Shown here piece by piece: positions 23,168-31,914 of a stretch of 64,000 nucleotides of DNA. The stretch is taken from contig NZ_FZNS01000004.1 of the NCBI RefSeq assembly GCF_900188255.1, positions 310,001 through 374,000 of the forward strand, written 5' to 3'. Under the pieces are notes generated by a model. The model was not told the DNA's origin, made no database searches, and saw only the letters and a program-made list of their open reading frames with translations. Position numbers and translations under genes: made by a program. The first letter of the stretch is position 1; each line of letters starts with the position of its first letter. Source of the DNA: Hymenobacter mucosus (GTDB lineage Bacteria > Bacteroidota > Bacteroidia > Cytophagales > Hymenobacteraceae).

Positions 23168-25336
23168 ATGTTGGAACAACTTTCCCTGGCGGTGATTGTC
23201 ATCGTCGCTGTCCTTGTATTGGGTTTTATTGCCCTTGTGGCGCGCATGTATCAGAAGGCCGTGCAGGGCGAAGCCCTTGTGCGCACCGGCCTAGGCGACA
23301 CGCAGGTATCGTTTAGCGGCATTTTCGTGGTGCCCGTTCTCCACAAGCTGGAGGTGATGGACATCAAGCTGAAAACCATCGTCATTTCCCGCGCTGGCTC
23401 CGAGGGGCTGGTGTGCAAAGACAACATGCGCGCCGACGTGAAGGTGAACTTCTTTGTGCGGGTGAATAAGACGAGCCAGGACGTGGTAAACGTAGCTCAG
23501 AGCATTGGTGCCCACCGCGCCTCCGACCCTCAGGCCCTGGAAAGCCTCTTCGACGCCAAGTTTTCGGAAGCCTTGAAGACGGTAGGCAAGCATTTCGACT
23601 TCATTGAGTTGTACAACTCCCGGGAGCAGTTCAAGCAGCAAATCCTGACCATCATCGGCACCGACCTCAACGGCTACGTGCTCGACGACTGCGCCATCGA
23701 CTACTTGGAGCAAACCCCGCTCACGGCCCTAAACCAAGATAATATTCTGGACGCGGAGGGCATTAAGAAGATTATTGCCCTGACTTCGGAGCAGAAGATT
23801 CAAGCCAACTCCATTCAGCGGGAGCAGCAGAAAACCATTAAAAAGCAGGACGTAGAGGCTCAGGAAACCATCCTGCAGCTTGAGAAACAGCTGATTGAGA
23901 ATCAGGAAAAGCAGAAGCGCGAAGTAGCCAACATTAAGGCCCGTGAGCTGGCCGAAACAGAAAAAGTGTTGCAGGAGGAACGCTTAAAAGGCGAGAAAGC
24001 CCGCATTGCTACGGAAGAGGAAGTCCGCATTGCTGAGCAGAACCGCGACCGGCAGGTATTGGTAGCCGAGCGCAATAAGCAGCGCACCGACGCCGTGGAA
24101 ACGGAGCGCGTAGCCCAAGCCAAAGCCCTCGAAGCCAACGAGCGGGAGCGGATTGTGGCCCTGGCCCAGATCGAGAAGGAAAAGGCCCTGGAAGAAGAGA
24201 AAAAGAACATCCAGACCATCATTCGGGAGCGAATTACAGTGGAGAAGGCCACCGTGCAGGAAGAGGAGAAAATCAAAGACACCCGCGCCCAGGCCCAGGC
24301 CGACCGCGAAAAGCTAATAGCCCTTACCGCGGCCAAGCAGCAAGCCGAAGCTGCTACCGTAGCTCTCGTGGGCAATGCCGATATGGAAAGGCAGGCGGCT
24401 GAGTTCCGCGCCAAGCAGGTCCTCATTGACGCCGAAGCTGAAAAAGCTTCCGCTGAGTTTAAGGCTCAGGCCATCCGTACCCTGGCTGAAGCCGAAGCCA
24501 GCAAAGCCGCCGCTGTAGGCCTGGCCGAAGCCCAAGTGATGCAGGCCAAAGCCACCGCCCGCCAGAAAGAAGGCGAAACCCAGGCCACGGTGCTCCAGCT
24601 CACTGCCGCCGCCGAAGCCCAGGCCATTCAGGCCAAAGCCGGTGCCCAGGCCGAAGCCGACGAGAAACTGGGCCTGGTAGCTGCCAAAGTGAACCGCGAG
24701 AAAGGCCTCGCCGACGCTGACATTATTCAGGCCAAAGCCGATGCCGACCAGAAGAAAGGCCTGGCCGAAGCCGCCGTATCGGAGCAGAAATTCGCGGTGG
24801 AAGCCAAGGGCATCGAAGCCAAGGCCGACGCCATGAAGAAGCTCGACGGCGTGGGCAAAGACCACGAGGAGTTCAAGCTGCGCCTCGACAAAGAGAAGTC
24901 GGTGGAGTTGGCCCAGATCAACATTCAGAAAGACATTGCCGCCAGCCAGGCCGACGTTATCGGCGAGGCCCTCAAGGCCGCCAAAATCGACATTGTGGGT
25001 GGCGAAACCATGTTCTTCGACCAAATCATTGGCTCTATCACCAAGGGTAAGATGATTGACCGCGCCGTGCACAACTCCGAAGTGCTGGGCACTGTGAAAG
25101 ACGCGTTCTTCTCCCTCGACGGCGGTGGCGACTTCAAAACCAACCTCCGCCGCTTCGTGGACCAGTTCGGCCTGAGCTCCGACGACCTGAAAAACCTCAG
25201 CGTCTCGGCCCTGCTGCTGAAGATGATGAACCAAGCCGGCGACGACGCCACCCGAGCCACCATCACGCAACTAGCTGGCACAGCTACCGCGCTGGGTATT
25301 GGGGATAAGCCAGCCAAGATGCTGGAGTTGAAGTAA
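23168..25336 (+). CDS. Flotillin family protein (YqiK-like)
   Basis: 722 aa. N-terminal membrane helix (5-28), SPFH/Band 7 domain (about 30-210, with VLHKLEVMDIKLKTIVISRA), then a very long coiled coil with Glu/Ala/Lys repeats (QAKAxAxQKxGLAEA type, about 430-580), and a C-terminal flotillin oligomerisation region. Makes large membrane-associated assemblies. Follows YqiJ-like gene. Downstream come a repeat-rich insertion and the large AAA ATPase. Confidence 0.94.
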   Translation: MLEQLSLAVIVIVAVLVLGFIALVARMYQKAVQGEALVRTGLGDTQVSFSGIFVVPVLHKLEVMDIKLKTIVISRAGSEGLVCKDNMRADVKVNFFVRVNKTSQDVVNVAQSIGAHRASDPQALESLFDAKFSEALKTVGKHFDFIELYNSREQFKQQILTIIGTDLNGYVLDDCAIDYLEQTPLTALNQDNILDAEGIKKIIALTSEQKIQANSIQREQQKTIKKQDVEAQETILQLEKQLIENQEKQKREVANIKARELAETEKVLQEERLKGEKARIATEEEVRIAEQNRDRQVLVAERNKQRTDAVETERVAQAKALEANERERIVALAQIEKEKALEEEKKNIQTIIRERITVEKATVQEEEKIKDTRAQAQADREKLIALTAAKQQAEAATVALVGNADMERQAAEFRAKQVLIDAEAEKASAEFKAQAIRTLAEAEASKAAAVGLAEAQVMQAKATARQKEGETQATVLQLTAAAEAQAIQAKAGAQAEADEKLGLVAAKVNREKGLADADIIQAKADADQKKGLAEAAVSEQKFAVEAKGIEAKADAMKKLDGVGKDHEEFKLRLDKEKSVELAQINIQKDIAASQADVIGEALKAAKIDIVGGETMFFDQIIGSITKGKMIDRAVHNSEVLGTVKDAFFSLDGGGDFKTNLRRFVDQFGLSSDDLKNLSVSALLLKMMNQAGDDATRATITQLAGTATALGIGDKPAKMLELK

Positions 25337-25360
25337 AACGCTTACGGCGCTAACAGGCGC

Positions 25361-25405
25361 CTCACCCCCTAGCCCCCTCTCCGGAAAAGGAGAGGGGGAA
25401 CTAGC
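25361..25405 (+). repeat. Palindromic repeat R1 (CCCCTAGCCCC family)
   Basis: Starts CTCACCCCCTAGCC with a 10-bp inverted repeat CCCCCTCTCC/GGAGAGGGGG and ends GGGGGAACTAGC. Same architecture as R2-R4 around the DUF559 gene. Confidence 0.75.
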
Positions 25406-25459
25406 TTCTAGTTTTCTAGAGCGACGGAATGTCGGGCTATCAATTAGGCTTACTCTAGC

Positions 25460-25858
25460 ATGAAAAGTATCTACTTCCTTTGTGGCGCCATTTTTATAGG
25501 GCTTACTATCCTCCTTTTACCGCAAAAATTAAAAGAACAGGAGGTAGCACGAGCCAACAACTTAGTGCAGGTCAAAATACATCAGTTTCCTAGCGACTGT
25601 GGCATTACGAGTAAAGCCAAACGATGGATGCGTATTGAATACCAAGGTCAGATATACTCCAAGCAGATAAGCCATGGCGACTGTATATCCTTAGAAGGAA
25701 GTCAACATATTGTAATGAAGCATCTTCCTAAGTATCCTGAAATCTTCTTACTTAAAGGTGATACTGGTGTGATTGAAATGGTAAGCGGTATAGCATTATT
25801 TGCTTTTGGACTCTTTTGCATTGGAACTGGTATCTGGGTTATTGTAGCTAGAAAATAG
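25460..25858 (+). CDS. Small membrane protein, DUF3592-like layout
   Basis: 132 aa with two membrane helices (about 5-22 and 105-128) enclosing a ~75-residue outside domain with two cysteines (DCGITSK, GDCISLE). Resembles DUF3592-type proteins in layout, but no firm family. Base composition is clearly more AT-rich than the flotillin gene before it. It sits between repeats R1 and R2, so the block may be an insertion. Confidence 0.6.
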   Translation: MKSIYFLCGAIFIGLTILLLPQKLKEQEVARANNLVQVKIHQFPSDCGITSKAKRWMRIEYQGQIYSKQISHGDCISLEGSQHIVMKHLPKYPEIFLLKGDTGVIEMVSGIALFAFGLFCIGTGIWVIVARK

Positions 25859-25896
25859 CTCCCCTCCTCAGATAAGGAGGGGTTGGGGGTGGTTGA
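25856..25896 (-). repeat. Palindromic repeat R2 (inverted orientation)
   Basis: Opposite orientation to R1, R3 and R4: CCCCTCCTC-AGATAAG-GAGGGG core followed by TTGGGGGTGGTTG. It overlaps the stop codon of the preceding gene. Confidence 0.75.
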
Positions 25897-25943
25897 CCGG
25901 CGTTTGCACGATTAACTAACTCTAATTTTTAGTTCTAACCTCT

Positions 25944-25991
25944 CAACCACCCCTAGCCCCTCCTCATCCGAGGAGCGGAACTAGCTCTAGC
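25944..25991 (+). repeat. Direct repeat R3, left flank of the DUF559 cassette
   Basis: CAACCACCCCTAGCCCC, then CTCCTC-ATCC-GAGGAG, then GGAACTAGCTCTAGC. Nearly identical to R4 over about 48 bp. Confidence 0.85.
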
Positions 25992-26006
25992 CCATTCTCT
26001 ATAGTT

Positions 26007-26429
26007 ATGCCAGACACTAACCATATCCACAATTTAGGCTATCAGAAACCTATTCGTCGCACCCTGCGCAACAACCTCACTCCTGCCGAAGCCCTACTTT
26101 GGAAAGCTCTCCAGCGTAGCCAGCTAGCCGGTCGCAAGTTCCGCCGCCAGCATGGTATCGGACCCTATATAGTAGACTTCTACTGTCCGGCTGAAAAGCT
26201 GGTGGTAGGATTGGATGGTGCCGGGCATTTCACGGCTAGCGGCGAGGCACAGGATATGGAACGGGATGCTTACCTAGGTGGCCTAGACCTGAAAGTATTG
26301 CGGTTCGAGAATAAGCTAATAGCGCAACATATAGAAAGTGTATTGGCGGCCATTGAAGCTGCTTTTCAAGCTACCGTTCTACCACCAGCAACCACCCCTA
26401 GCCCCTCCTCATCTGAGGAGGGAAACTAG
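26007..26429 (+). CDS. DUF559 family endonuclease-like protein
   Basis: 140 aa. PD-(D/E)XK/Vsr-like nuclease family: AEALLWKALQRSQLAGRKFR, RQHGIGPYIVDFYCPAEKLVV and the Asp/Glu positions (VDFYCP, LDGAGHF). The last residues, TTPSPSSSEEGN, are translated from repeat R4, so the CDS end and the repeat overlap. DUF559 genes flanked by such palindromes are common; nuclease activity is inferred. The repeat-gene-repeat layout looks like a mobile cassette between flotillin and the AAA ATPase. Confidence 0.85.
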   Translation: MPDTNHIHNLGYQKPIRRTLRNNLTPAEALLWKALQRSQLAGRKFRRQHGIGPYIVDFYCPAEKLVVGLDGAGHFTASGEAQDMERDAYLGGLDLKVLRFENKLIAQHIESVLAAIEAAFQATVLPPATTPSPSSSEEGN

Positions 26430-26437
26430 TCTCTAGC
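26389..26437 (+). repeat. Direct repeat R4, right flank, overlaps DUF559 C-terminus
   Basis: Same as R3 with a few changes (ATCTGAGGAGGGAAACTAGT). Encodes the DUF559 C-terminus and stop. Confidence 0.85.
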
Positions 26438-26468
26438 ACTCGGAGGCTGGAACCCAATAGCTTCAACA

Positions 26469-26837
26469 ATGAACTTCAAGCTGGTTTTTCCGGGTGGTTA
26501 TTACATCCCTACTGAAGACGATTTCGCCGACTTACCTGGCTATGATGGTAACCCAAGCATCACAGACCATAACCTAGATGTTTACGTCCTCTTTGAAGAT
26601 GGCCGAGTCTATGTAGGCACAGCCTTTACTGTAGCAAACGTTGCTCAATTGCTAGCCAAAGACGGCTTTTACTTCTGGGCTTCGGATATGTTCATTGTCA
26701 AAGACCTGGCTCAACAAACTATCCGGGACGCGGTGCAGAAAGCCATTGCCGACAGTTGTTTCAGTGCTATCTTTTCCTTCATCGGCTTTGCCGCAGCCAT
26801 CTTCCCGGACTTTGTCTCCTACGAGCTTATCGAATAG
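26469..26837 (+). CDS. Hypothetical protein (122 aa)
   Basis: Not recognised. Soluble start MNFKLVFPGGYYIPTEDDFA and one hydrophobic stretch at the end (SAIFSFIGFAAAIFPDFV). Lies 57 nt before the ATPase ATG and just after the repeat-flanked cassette. Its position suggests it belongs to the same operon as the ATPase. Confidence 0.6.
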   Translation: MNFKLVFPGGYYIPTEDDFADLPGYDGNPSITDHNLDVYVLFEDGRVYVGTAFTVANVAQLLAKDGFYFWASDMFIVKDLAQQTIRDAVQKAIADSCFSAIFSFIGFAAAIFPDFVSYELIE

Positions 26838-26893
26838 TCTCTATCAAATTCAATTAGCTATTTCACTAACCCCTTCCGGCCTTCGCTTACCCA

Positions 26894-29800
26894 ATGGAAC
26901 AAACCGCCGCTACCCAACTCGAAACCGGCACCTACGAAATCCTGCGCAACCGCCTGCTCAAGAGCAGTAATGACTTGCGCCAGCGCTTAGATAAGCTGAA
27001 CGCGGAGCGCAAGCAGGTATTTGGGGCGGTAGACACTCGCCTACTAGGCACCGGCCGCATTACTACGGAAAACAACTGCGTGCCTTGGGACATGGTACCG
27101 GTGGGGCAGCGGTTCATTTTCGGGTACAACGTGACCTTAGGGCTGAAGGCAGAGCCGGATTTGGCCGATGTATTTGGGGTGTATGAATACGCCGCGCATG
27201 AATTTCACCCCTTAGGCCTGGAGTTGCTGCAGAATCCGCAGTTTCTGGAGGAGTTCCGTAACCTGTACCGTTACTACAAGAACACCCAATTCGTGAAGTT
27301 CGCGGTGCTGGGCACGCACCTGTTCATGGTGTTTCGGGTGGGCAAGAGCGCCTCGGATGTGAAGACGTTTAAGTGGCTCATTCAGGGCGACACGCTCACC
27401 TACCTCGACAACCGCTCCGACCACGAGTACACCTTCCCGCCCCAGCACGAGTTCCAGTGGAAGCGCGCCACCCGCGACATGCAGCGCGGCGGCAAGCACC
27501 CCCACATCAGCATCGAGGACAAGGTATTTGTAGAGACTATTGGTGGCGACCTGACCATCAAAGTCGAGGACAACACCAGCACCGGGCAGGGCATTCTGAG
27601 CGAGCCGGTGGACGACAAGGACCAGACCCTGGACGACTCGGAAATCTACTTTGCGGTGGTGGGCAATCTGATTCTGCTCAAGATCCGGCCCTACCAGGAA
27701 CAGCAGTACCGCTACTTCATCTTCAACTTTAAGCTCAAAACGGCCCAGCGTCTCGATGCCCTGGCCGATGCCTGCGTGCTGCTGCCCGACGGACAGGGCC
27801 TGATTTTCCCGCACGGCTTCTACCTGCAAACCGGCGACAACAAGCTCTTTGACAATGGGCTGCGGGAGATGCTGTTTGAGAAGCGGGTGGTGTCGCCGAA
27901 CGGGGAGGATTTCCTGTACGTGTTCTACAACAAGGACCAGGGCACCTACCTGCTGCTGAGCTACAACCGCATTGCCCAGCGCGTCGACAACCCCATCGTG
28001 TGCCACGGCTACGCCTTGTTCGAGAACGGGGAGCTATGCTACTTCCGGGCCGATGACGAGCCCAAGAAGCACCACGCCGTGCAGATCTGGCAGACGCCCT
28101 ACACGGCCCCGGATTTCGAGCTGCCCGTCACCTCCGACTCCTACCTTTACAAGCTGGGCAACAAGGAGATTATGCGGGCCATGAGTGAGGTGCAGGAAGT
28201 CCTGACGCTGACCAGCAAGGACGACTCCTACGCCGGCCTTTACCTCGACCTGATCCGCCAGACGACCAGCCTCACCGACGCCTACCACTGGCTGCGCGAA
28301 CCCGCCGCCCAGGCCCTGGCCGGACCGCTGGGCGACATTCGGCAGACGGCTACGGCCGCCGTGGAGGAGTTTGAGAAGGTGCAGAGCATCCGCAAAAACA
28401 CCGCTCAGCAAACCCAAACCGTCTTTCAGAAGGCCGACGAACTGACCGGCCGCATTCGTCGCTCGGCGCCTGATACCGTTACGGAGTTTGTGCAGCTGCT
28501 GGGCGAGCTGCGCGGGGTGCGGGGCGAAGTCATTTCCCTCAAGGAACTGCGCTACGTGGAGTTGCCGGCCGTGGAACAGCACGCTACTGGCCTAGAGGAG
28601 CTGAGCAAGGAGGTAGCTACCCAAACCGTGGACTTTCTGCTCCGGCCCGATGCCCTCCTGCCCTACGCCCAGCGCGTGCAGGCCATTGCCGACGGCGTGG
28701 AGCAGGTGCAGAAAACCGTGGAGGCCGACCAGCGCGAGCAGGAAACCACCGCCGTAGCCCAGGAGCTGGAGCTGCTGATTGAAGTGGTGAGCAACCTGCC
28801 CATCCCCGACCCGACCCAGACCACAGCCATCATCGACAATATCTCGACGGTGTATGCCCGCTTCAACCAGATTCGGGCGGCCCTGAAGCGGCGGCGGCAG
28901 GCCCTGGCCGGCACCGAGGCCCAGGCCGAGTTCACGGCCCAGCTTAAGCTGCTGGAACAGGCCCTCACCAACTACCTCGACCTGGCCGATACGCCCGCCA
29001 AGTGCGACGAGTACCAAACCAAGCTGATGGTGCAACTCGAAGAGCTAGAAGGCAAGTTTCCCGACTTCGACCAGTTTATCGAGCAGCTCACGACCCGCCG
29101 CGAGCAGGTAGTAGAAGCCTTCGAATCAAAGAAAACGGCCCTAGTGGCGGCCCGCAACCAGCGCGCCACAGCCCTGCTGCAAAGCGCCGAGCGGCTGCTG
29201 AAAGCCGTGCAAAGCCGCCTCACCCGCCTGGAATCGGTGGCGGATATCAACGGGTACTTTGCCGCCGACGTGATGGTGGAAAAGGTACGCCAGACGGCCC
29301 AGGAGCTTATCAACCTCGGCGACTCGGTGAAGTCGGACGACGTGCAGAGCCGCCTGAAAACTCTGCGCGAAGACGCCGTGCGCCAGCTCCGCGACCGGGC
29401 CGACCTGTTCGCCGATGGTGGCCAGACCCTCAAGTTTGGCTCCCACGCCTTCACCGTGAATACCCAGCCCCTGGAGCTGACCGTGGTGCTGCGCGACGAT
29501 GCCCTGCACTACCACCTCACCGGCACTAACTTCTTCCAGGAGATAACCGACCCTGCCCTGCTGGCCTCCAAGCCCGTCTGGGAGCAAACCGTGGTGTCGG
29601 AAAACCAGGACGTGTACCGGGCCGAGTTCCTGGCCTGGCGCATCCTGCAGGCCGCTCAGCACCCCGTGCCGGCCGATGCGGAAGCCGGCCGCCCCGCCGT
29701 GCTGTCTGTGACCGAGCTAGGCCACCTCAGCGCCGTCGAGCTACTGGCCTACGTGCAGCAGTTTATGGCCTCGCGCTACCAGGAAGGCTACCTCAAAGGT

Positions 29801-31834
29801 GTGCACGACCACGACGCTGCCCTGTTGCTCACGGCCCTGGTGCGCCTCACCCGCACGGCAGACTTACTCCGCTACCCCGCCGACACCCGCGCCGCCGCGG
29901 CCCTCTACTGGCTGCGATTCGCTGCCCCCGACCAGCGCGCCCACTGGGAACGGCAGCTCCAGGGCATCGGGGTGCTGTTGCAGGTGTTCCCCGACTCCCA
30001 GGAGTTCGACGAGCTGAAAACCGAGCTGCAAGCCGCCGTGGAAACCTTCGCGGAGCAAACCGGCCTCTTCACCCTAGGCCAGGTAGCGGAAGCCGGCGAC
30101 TACCTTTTCCACGAGCTAACCCACACTGGCACCTTCATCATTGCCGCGGAAGCCGCCGAGCTGTACCAGCAGTTTCAGAAGCAGCTGCAGGAGCGCCAGG
30201 CCACAGAGTTGTTTCAGCAGTCGGTGGCGGGCCTGCAGGACCAGCCCGCCGCCCAGCTTCCCCTGATTCGGCAATGGCTGCAGGCTTACCTGCGCCAGGC
30301 CCCGGCCGCCGCCACCCTCTCCGATTTCTGCAACGAGTGCGCCGTGCTCCTGCTCACCGGCACTTATGATTCGGCGCGAGTGGTGCACACGCTCCTGCGC
30401 GAAACCCTCACCGGCTTCCAGGGCAGCCACCCGCACATCGTCACGCCGGAAAATTCAAGCCCCCAAGACCCAAAGGCCCCTACCCCCAGCTACCACCTCA
30501 ACTTCCCCGACTTCCGCCGCCGGCTGCTGCACTACGACCGGGTGCTGGTGCCGCAGTTCGAGCAGTTTCAGGAGCTGAAGAAGCAGCTGCTAGTGCGGGC
30601 CGCCCAGGACATGCGCCTGGAAGATTTCCGGCCGCGGGTGCTCACTTCGTTTGTGCGCAATCAGCTGATTGACAAAGTGTATCTGCCGCTGATTGGGGCC
30701 AATCTCGCCAAGCAGATCGGGACGGCGGGCGAGGGCAAGCGCACCGACCTCATGGGCCTGCTCCTGCTCATCTCGCCGCCCGGCTACGGCAAAACCACGC
30801 TCATGGAGTACGTGGCCAACCGCCTAGGCCTCATCTTCATGAAGATCAACGGGCCGGCCATTGGGCACGCCGTCACCAGCGTAGACCCCGCCCAGGCTCC
30901 CAACGCCGGGGCGCGGCAGGAGCTGGAGAAGCTGAACCTGGCCTTCGAGATGGGCGACAACGTGATGATTTACGTGGACGACATCCAGCACTGCAACCCG
31001 GAGTTTCTGCAGAAGTTCATCTCCCTCTGCGATGCCCAGCGCAAGATTGAGGGCGTGTACGAAGGCCGCGCCCGTACCTACGACTTCCGGGGCCGCAAGG
31101 TGGCGGTGGTGATGGCCGGCAACCCCTACACCGAAAGCGGCGACGTGTTTCAGCTGCCCGACATGCTGGCCAACCGCGCCGACATCTACAACCTCGGCGA
31201 CATTCTCACGGCGGGCTCCGAGGAAGCCTTCCGCCTCTCCTACCTCGAAAACGCCCTCACCAGCAACGCCGCCCTGGGCCGCCTCGCTACCCAAAGCCCC
31301 CAGGACGTGCCCGCCCTCATCCGCCTCGCCGAAACCGGGCAGCAGGACGGTCTCAGCTTCGAGGGCAACCACTCGCCCGAGGAGCTAAACGAGTACGTGG
31401 CGGTGCTGCAAAAGCTGCTGCGCCTGCGCGACGTGGTGGCCCGTGTGAATGCGGCCTACATTGCCAGCGCCGCCCAGGCCGACGCCTACCGCACCGAGCC
31501 GCCGTTCAAGCTGCAGGGCTCCTACCGCAACATGAACAAGCTGGCCGAGAAAGTGCGCCCCGTGATGAACGACCAGGAAATAACGGACCTACTGGCCGCC
31601 CACTACGAAAGCGAAGCCCAAACCCTGACCAGCGCCACCGAAGCCAACCTGCTCAAGCTGCGCGAGCTGCTGGGCTGGCTCACCCCCGCCGAGGAAGCCC
31701 GCTGGCAGGAAATCAAAGCCACCTTCCGCGACAACCTCCGCAATTCCGGCGCCGGCCAGCTCCTACAGATGCTCGATAAGCTGGAAAACATTGCCGGTGG
31801 CCTAAGTGGGATTCGGGAGGTATTAAAGCGGTAG
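26894..31834 (+). CDS. Very large AAA ATPase of the PspA-flotillin operon ('DNA repair ATPase' family)
   Basis: 1646 aa. The first ~450 residues are beta-rich; the middle (~450-1280) is long alpha-helical and coiled coil; the AAA module is C-terminal: Walker A LLISPPGYGKTTLM near residue 1293 and Walker B NVMIYVDDIQH near 1355, with sensor region VVMAGNPYTESGDVF. Databases usually label it 'DNA repair ATPase', without direct evidence. Its consistent company (YbjN-like, PspA, YqiJ-like, flotillin) points to membrane or envelope-stress remodelling. Confidence 0.9.
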   Translation: MEQTAATQLETGTYEILRNRLLKSSNDLRQRLDKLNAERKQVFGAVDTRLLGTGRITTENNCVPWDMVPVGQRFIFGYNVTLGLKAEPDLADVFGVYEYAAHEFHPLGLELLQNPQFLEEFRNLYRYYKNTQFVKFAVLGTHLFMVFRVGKSASDVKTFKWLIQGDTLTYLDNRSDHEYTFPPQHEFQWKRATRDMQRGGKHPHISIEDKVFVETIGGDLTIKVEDNTSTGQGILSEPVDDKDQTLDDSEIYFAVVGNLILLKIRPYQEQQYRYFIFNFKLKTAQRLDALADACVLLPDGQGLIFPHGFYLQTGDNKLFDNGLREMLFEKRVVSPNGEDFLYVFYNKDQGTYLLLSYNRIAQRVDNPIVCHGYALFENGELCYFRADDEPKKHHAVQIWQTPYTAPDFELPVTSDSYLYKLGNKEIMRAMSEVQEVLTLTSKDDSYAGLYLDLIRQTTSLTDAYHWLREPAAQALAGPLGDIRQTATAAVEEFEKVQSIRKNTAQQTQTVFQKADELTGRIRRSAPDTVTEFVQLLGELRGVRGEVISLKELRYVELPAVEQHATGLEELSKEVATQTVDFLLRPDALLPYAQRVQAIADGVEQVQKTVEADQREQETTAVAQELELLIEVVSNLPIPDPTQTTAIIDNISTVYARFNQIRAALKRRRQALAGTEAQAEFTAQLKLLEQALTNYLDLADTPAKCDEYQTKLMVQLEELEGKFPDFDQFIEQLTTRREQVVEAFESKKTALVAARNQRATALLQSAERLLKAVQSRLTRLESVADINGYFAADVMVEKVRQTAQELINLGDSVKSDDVQSRLKTLREDAVRQLRDRADLFADGGQTLKFGSHAFTVNTQPLELTVVLRDDALHYHLTGTNFFQEITDPALLASKPVWEQTVVSENQDVYRAEFLAWRILQAAQHPVPADAEAGRPAVLSVTELGHLSAVELLAYVQQFMASRYQEGYLKGVHDHDAALLLTALVRLTRTADLLRYPADTRAAAALYWLRFAAPDQRAHWERQLQGIGVLLQVFPDSQEFDELKTELQAAVETFAEQTGLFTLGQVAEAGDYLFHELTHTGTFIIAAEAAELYQQFQKQLQERQATELFQQSVAGLQDQPAAQLPLIRQWLQAYLRQAPAAATLSDFCNECAVLLLTGTYDSARVVHTLLRETLTGFQGSHPHIVTPENSSPQDPKAPTPSYHLNFPDFRRRLLHYDRVLVPQFEQFQELKKQLLVRAAQDMRLEDFRPRVLTSFVRNQLIDKVYLPLIGANLAKQIGTAGEGKRTDLMGLLLLISPPGYGKTTLMEYVANRLGLIFMKINGPAIGHAVTSVDPAQAPNAGARQELEKLNLAFEMGDNVMIYVDDIQHCNPEFLQKFISLCDAQRKIEGVYEGRARTYDFRGRKVAVVMAGNPYTESGDVFQLPDMLANRADIYNLGDILTAGSEEAFRLSYLENALTSNAALGRLATQSPQDVPALIRLAETGQQDGLSFEGNHSPEELNEYVAVLQKLLRLRDVVARVNAAYIASAAQADAYRTEPPFKLQGSYRNMNKLAEKVRPVMNDQEITDLLAAHYESEAQTLTSATEANLLKLRELLGWLTPAEEARWQEIKATFRDNLRNSGAGQLLQMLDKLENIAGGLSGIREVLKR

Positions 31835-31914
31835 TAATACTTATTCTCTTTCTACTAGCAAGCTGCCATTAGTAGTTAAATCTACTAGGCCCTCTAAAAA
31901 TCATAGCGAATCAC

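Noticed and set aside
24314..25270. Long minus-strand ORF opposite flotillin (318 aa)
   Set aside because: Gly/Leu/Phe-rich shadow produced by the repetitive coiled-coil codons of the flotillin gene.
25361..26437. CRISPR array (repeated CCCCTAGCCCC elements)
   Set aside because: Only four copies, irregular spacing and orientation, genes between them, no cas genes. They are palindromic dispersed repeats.
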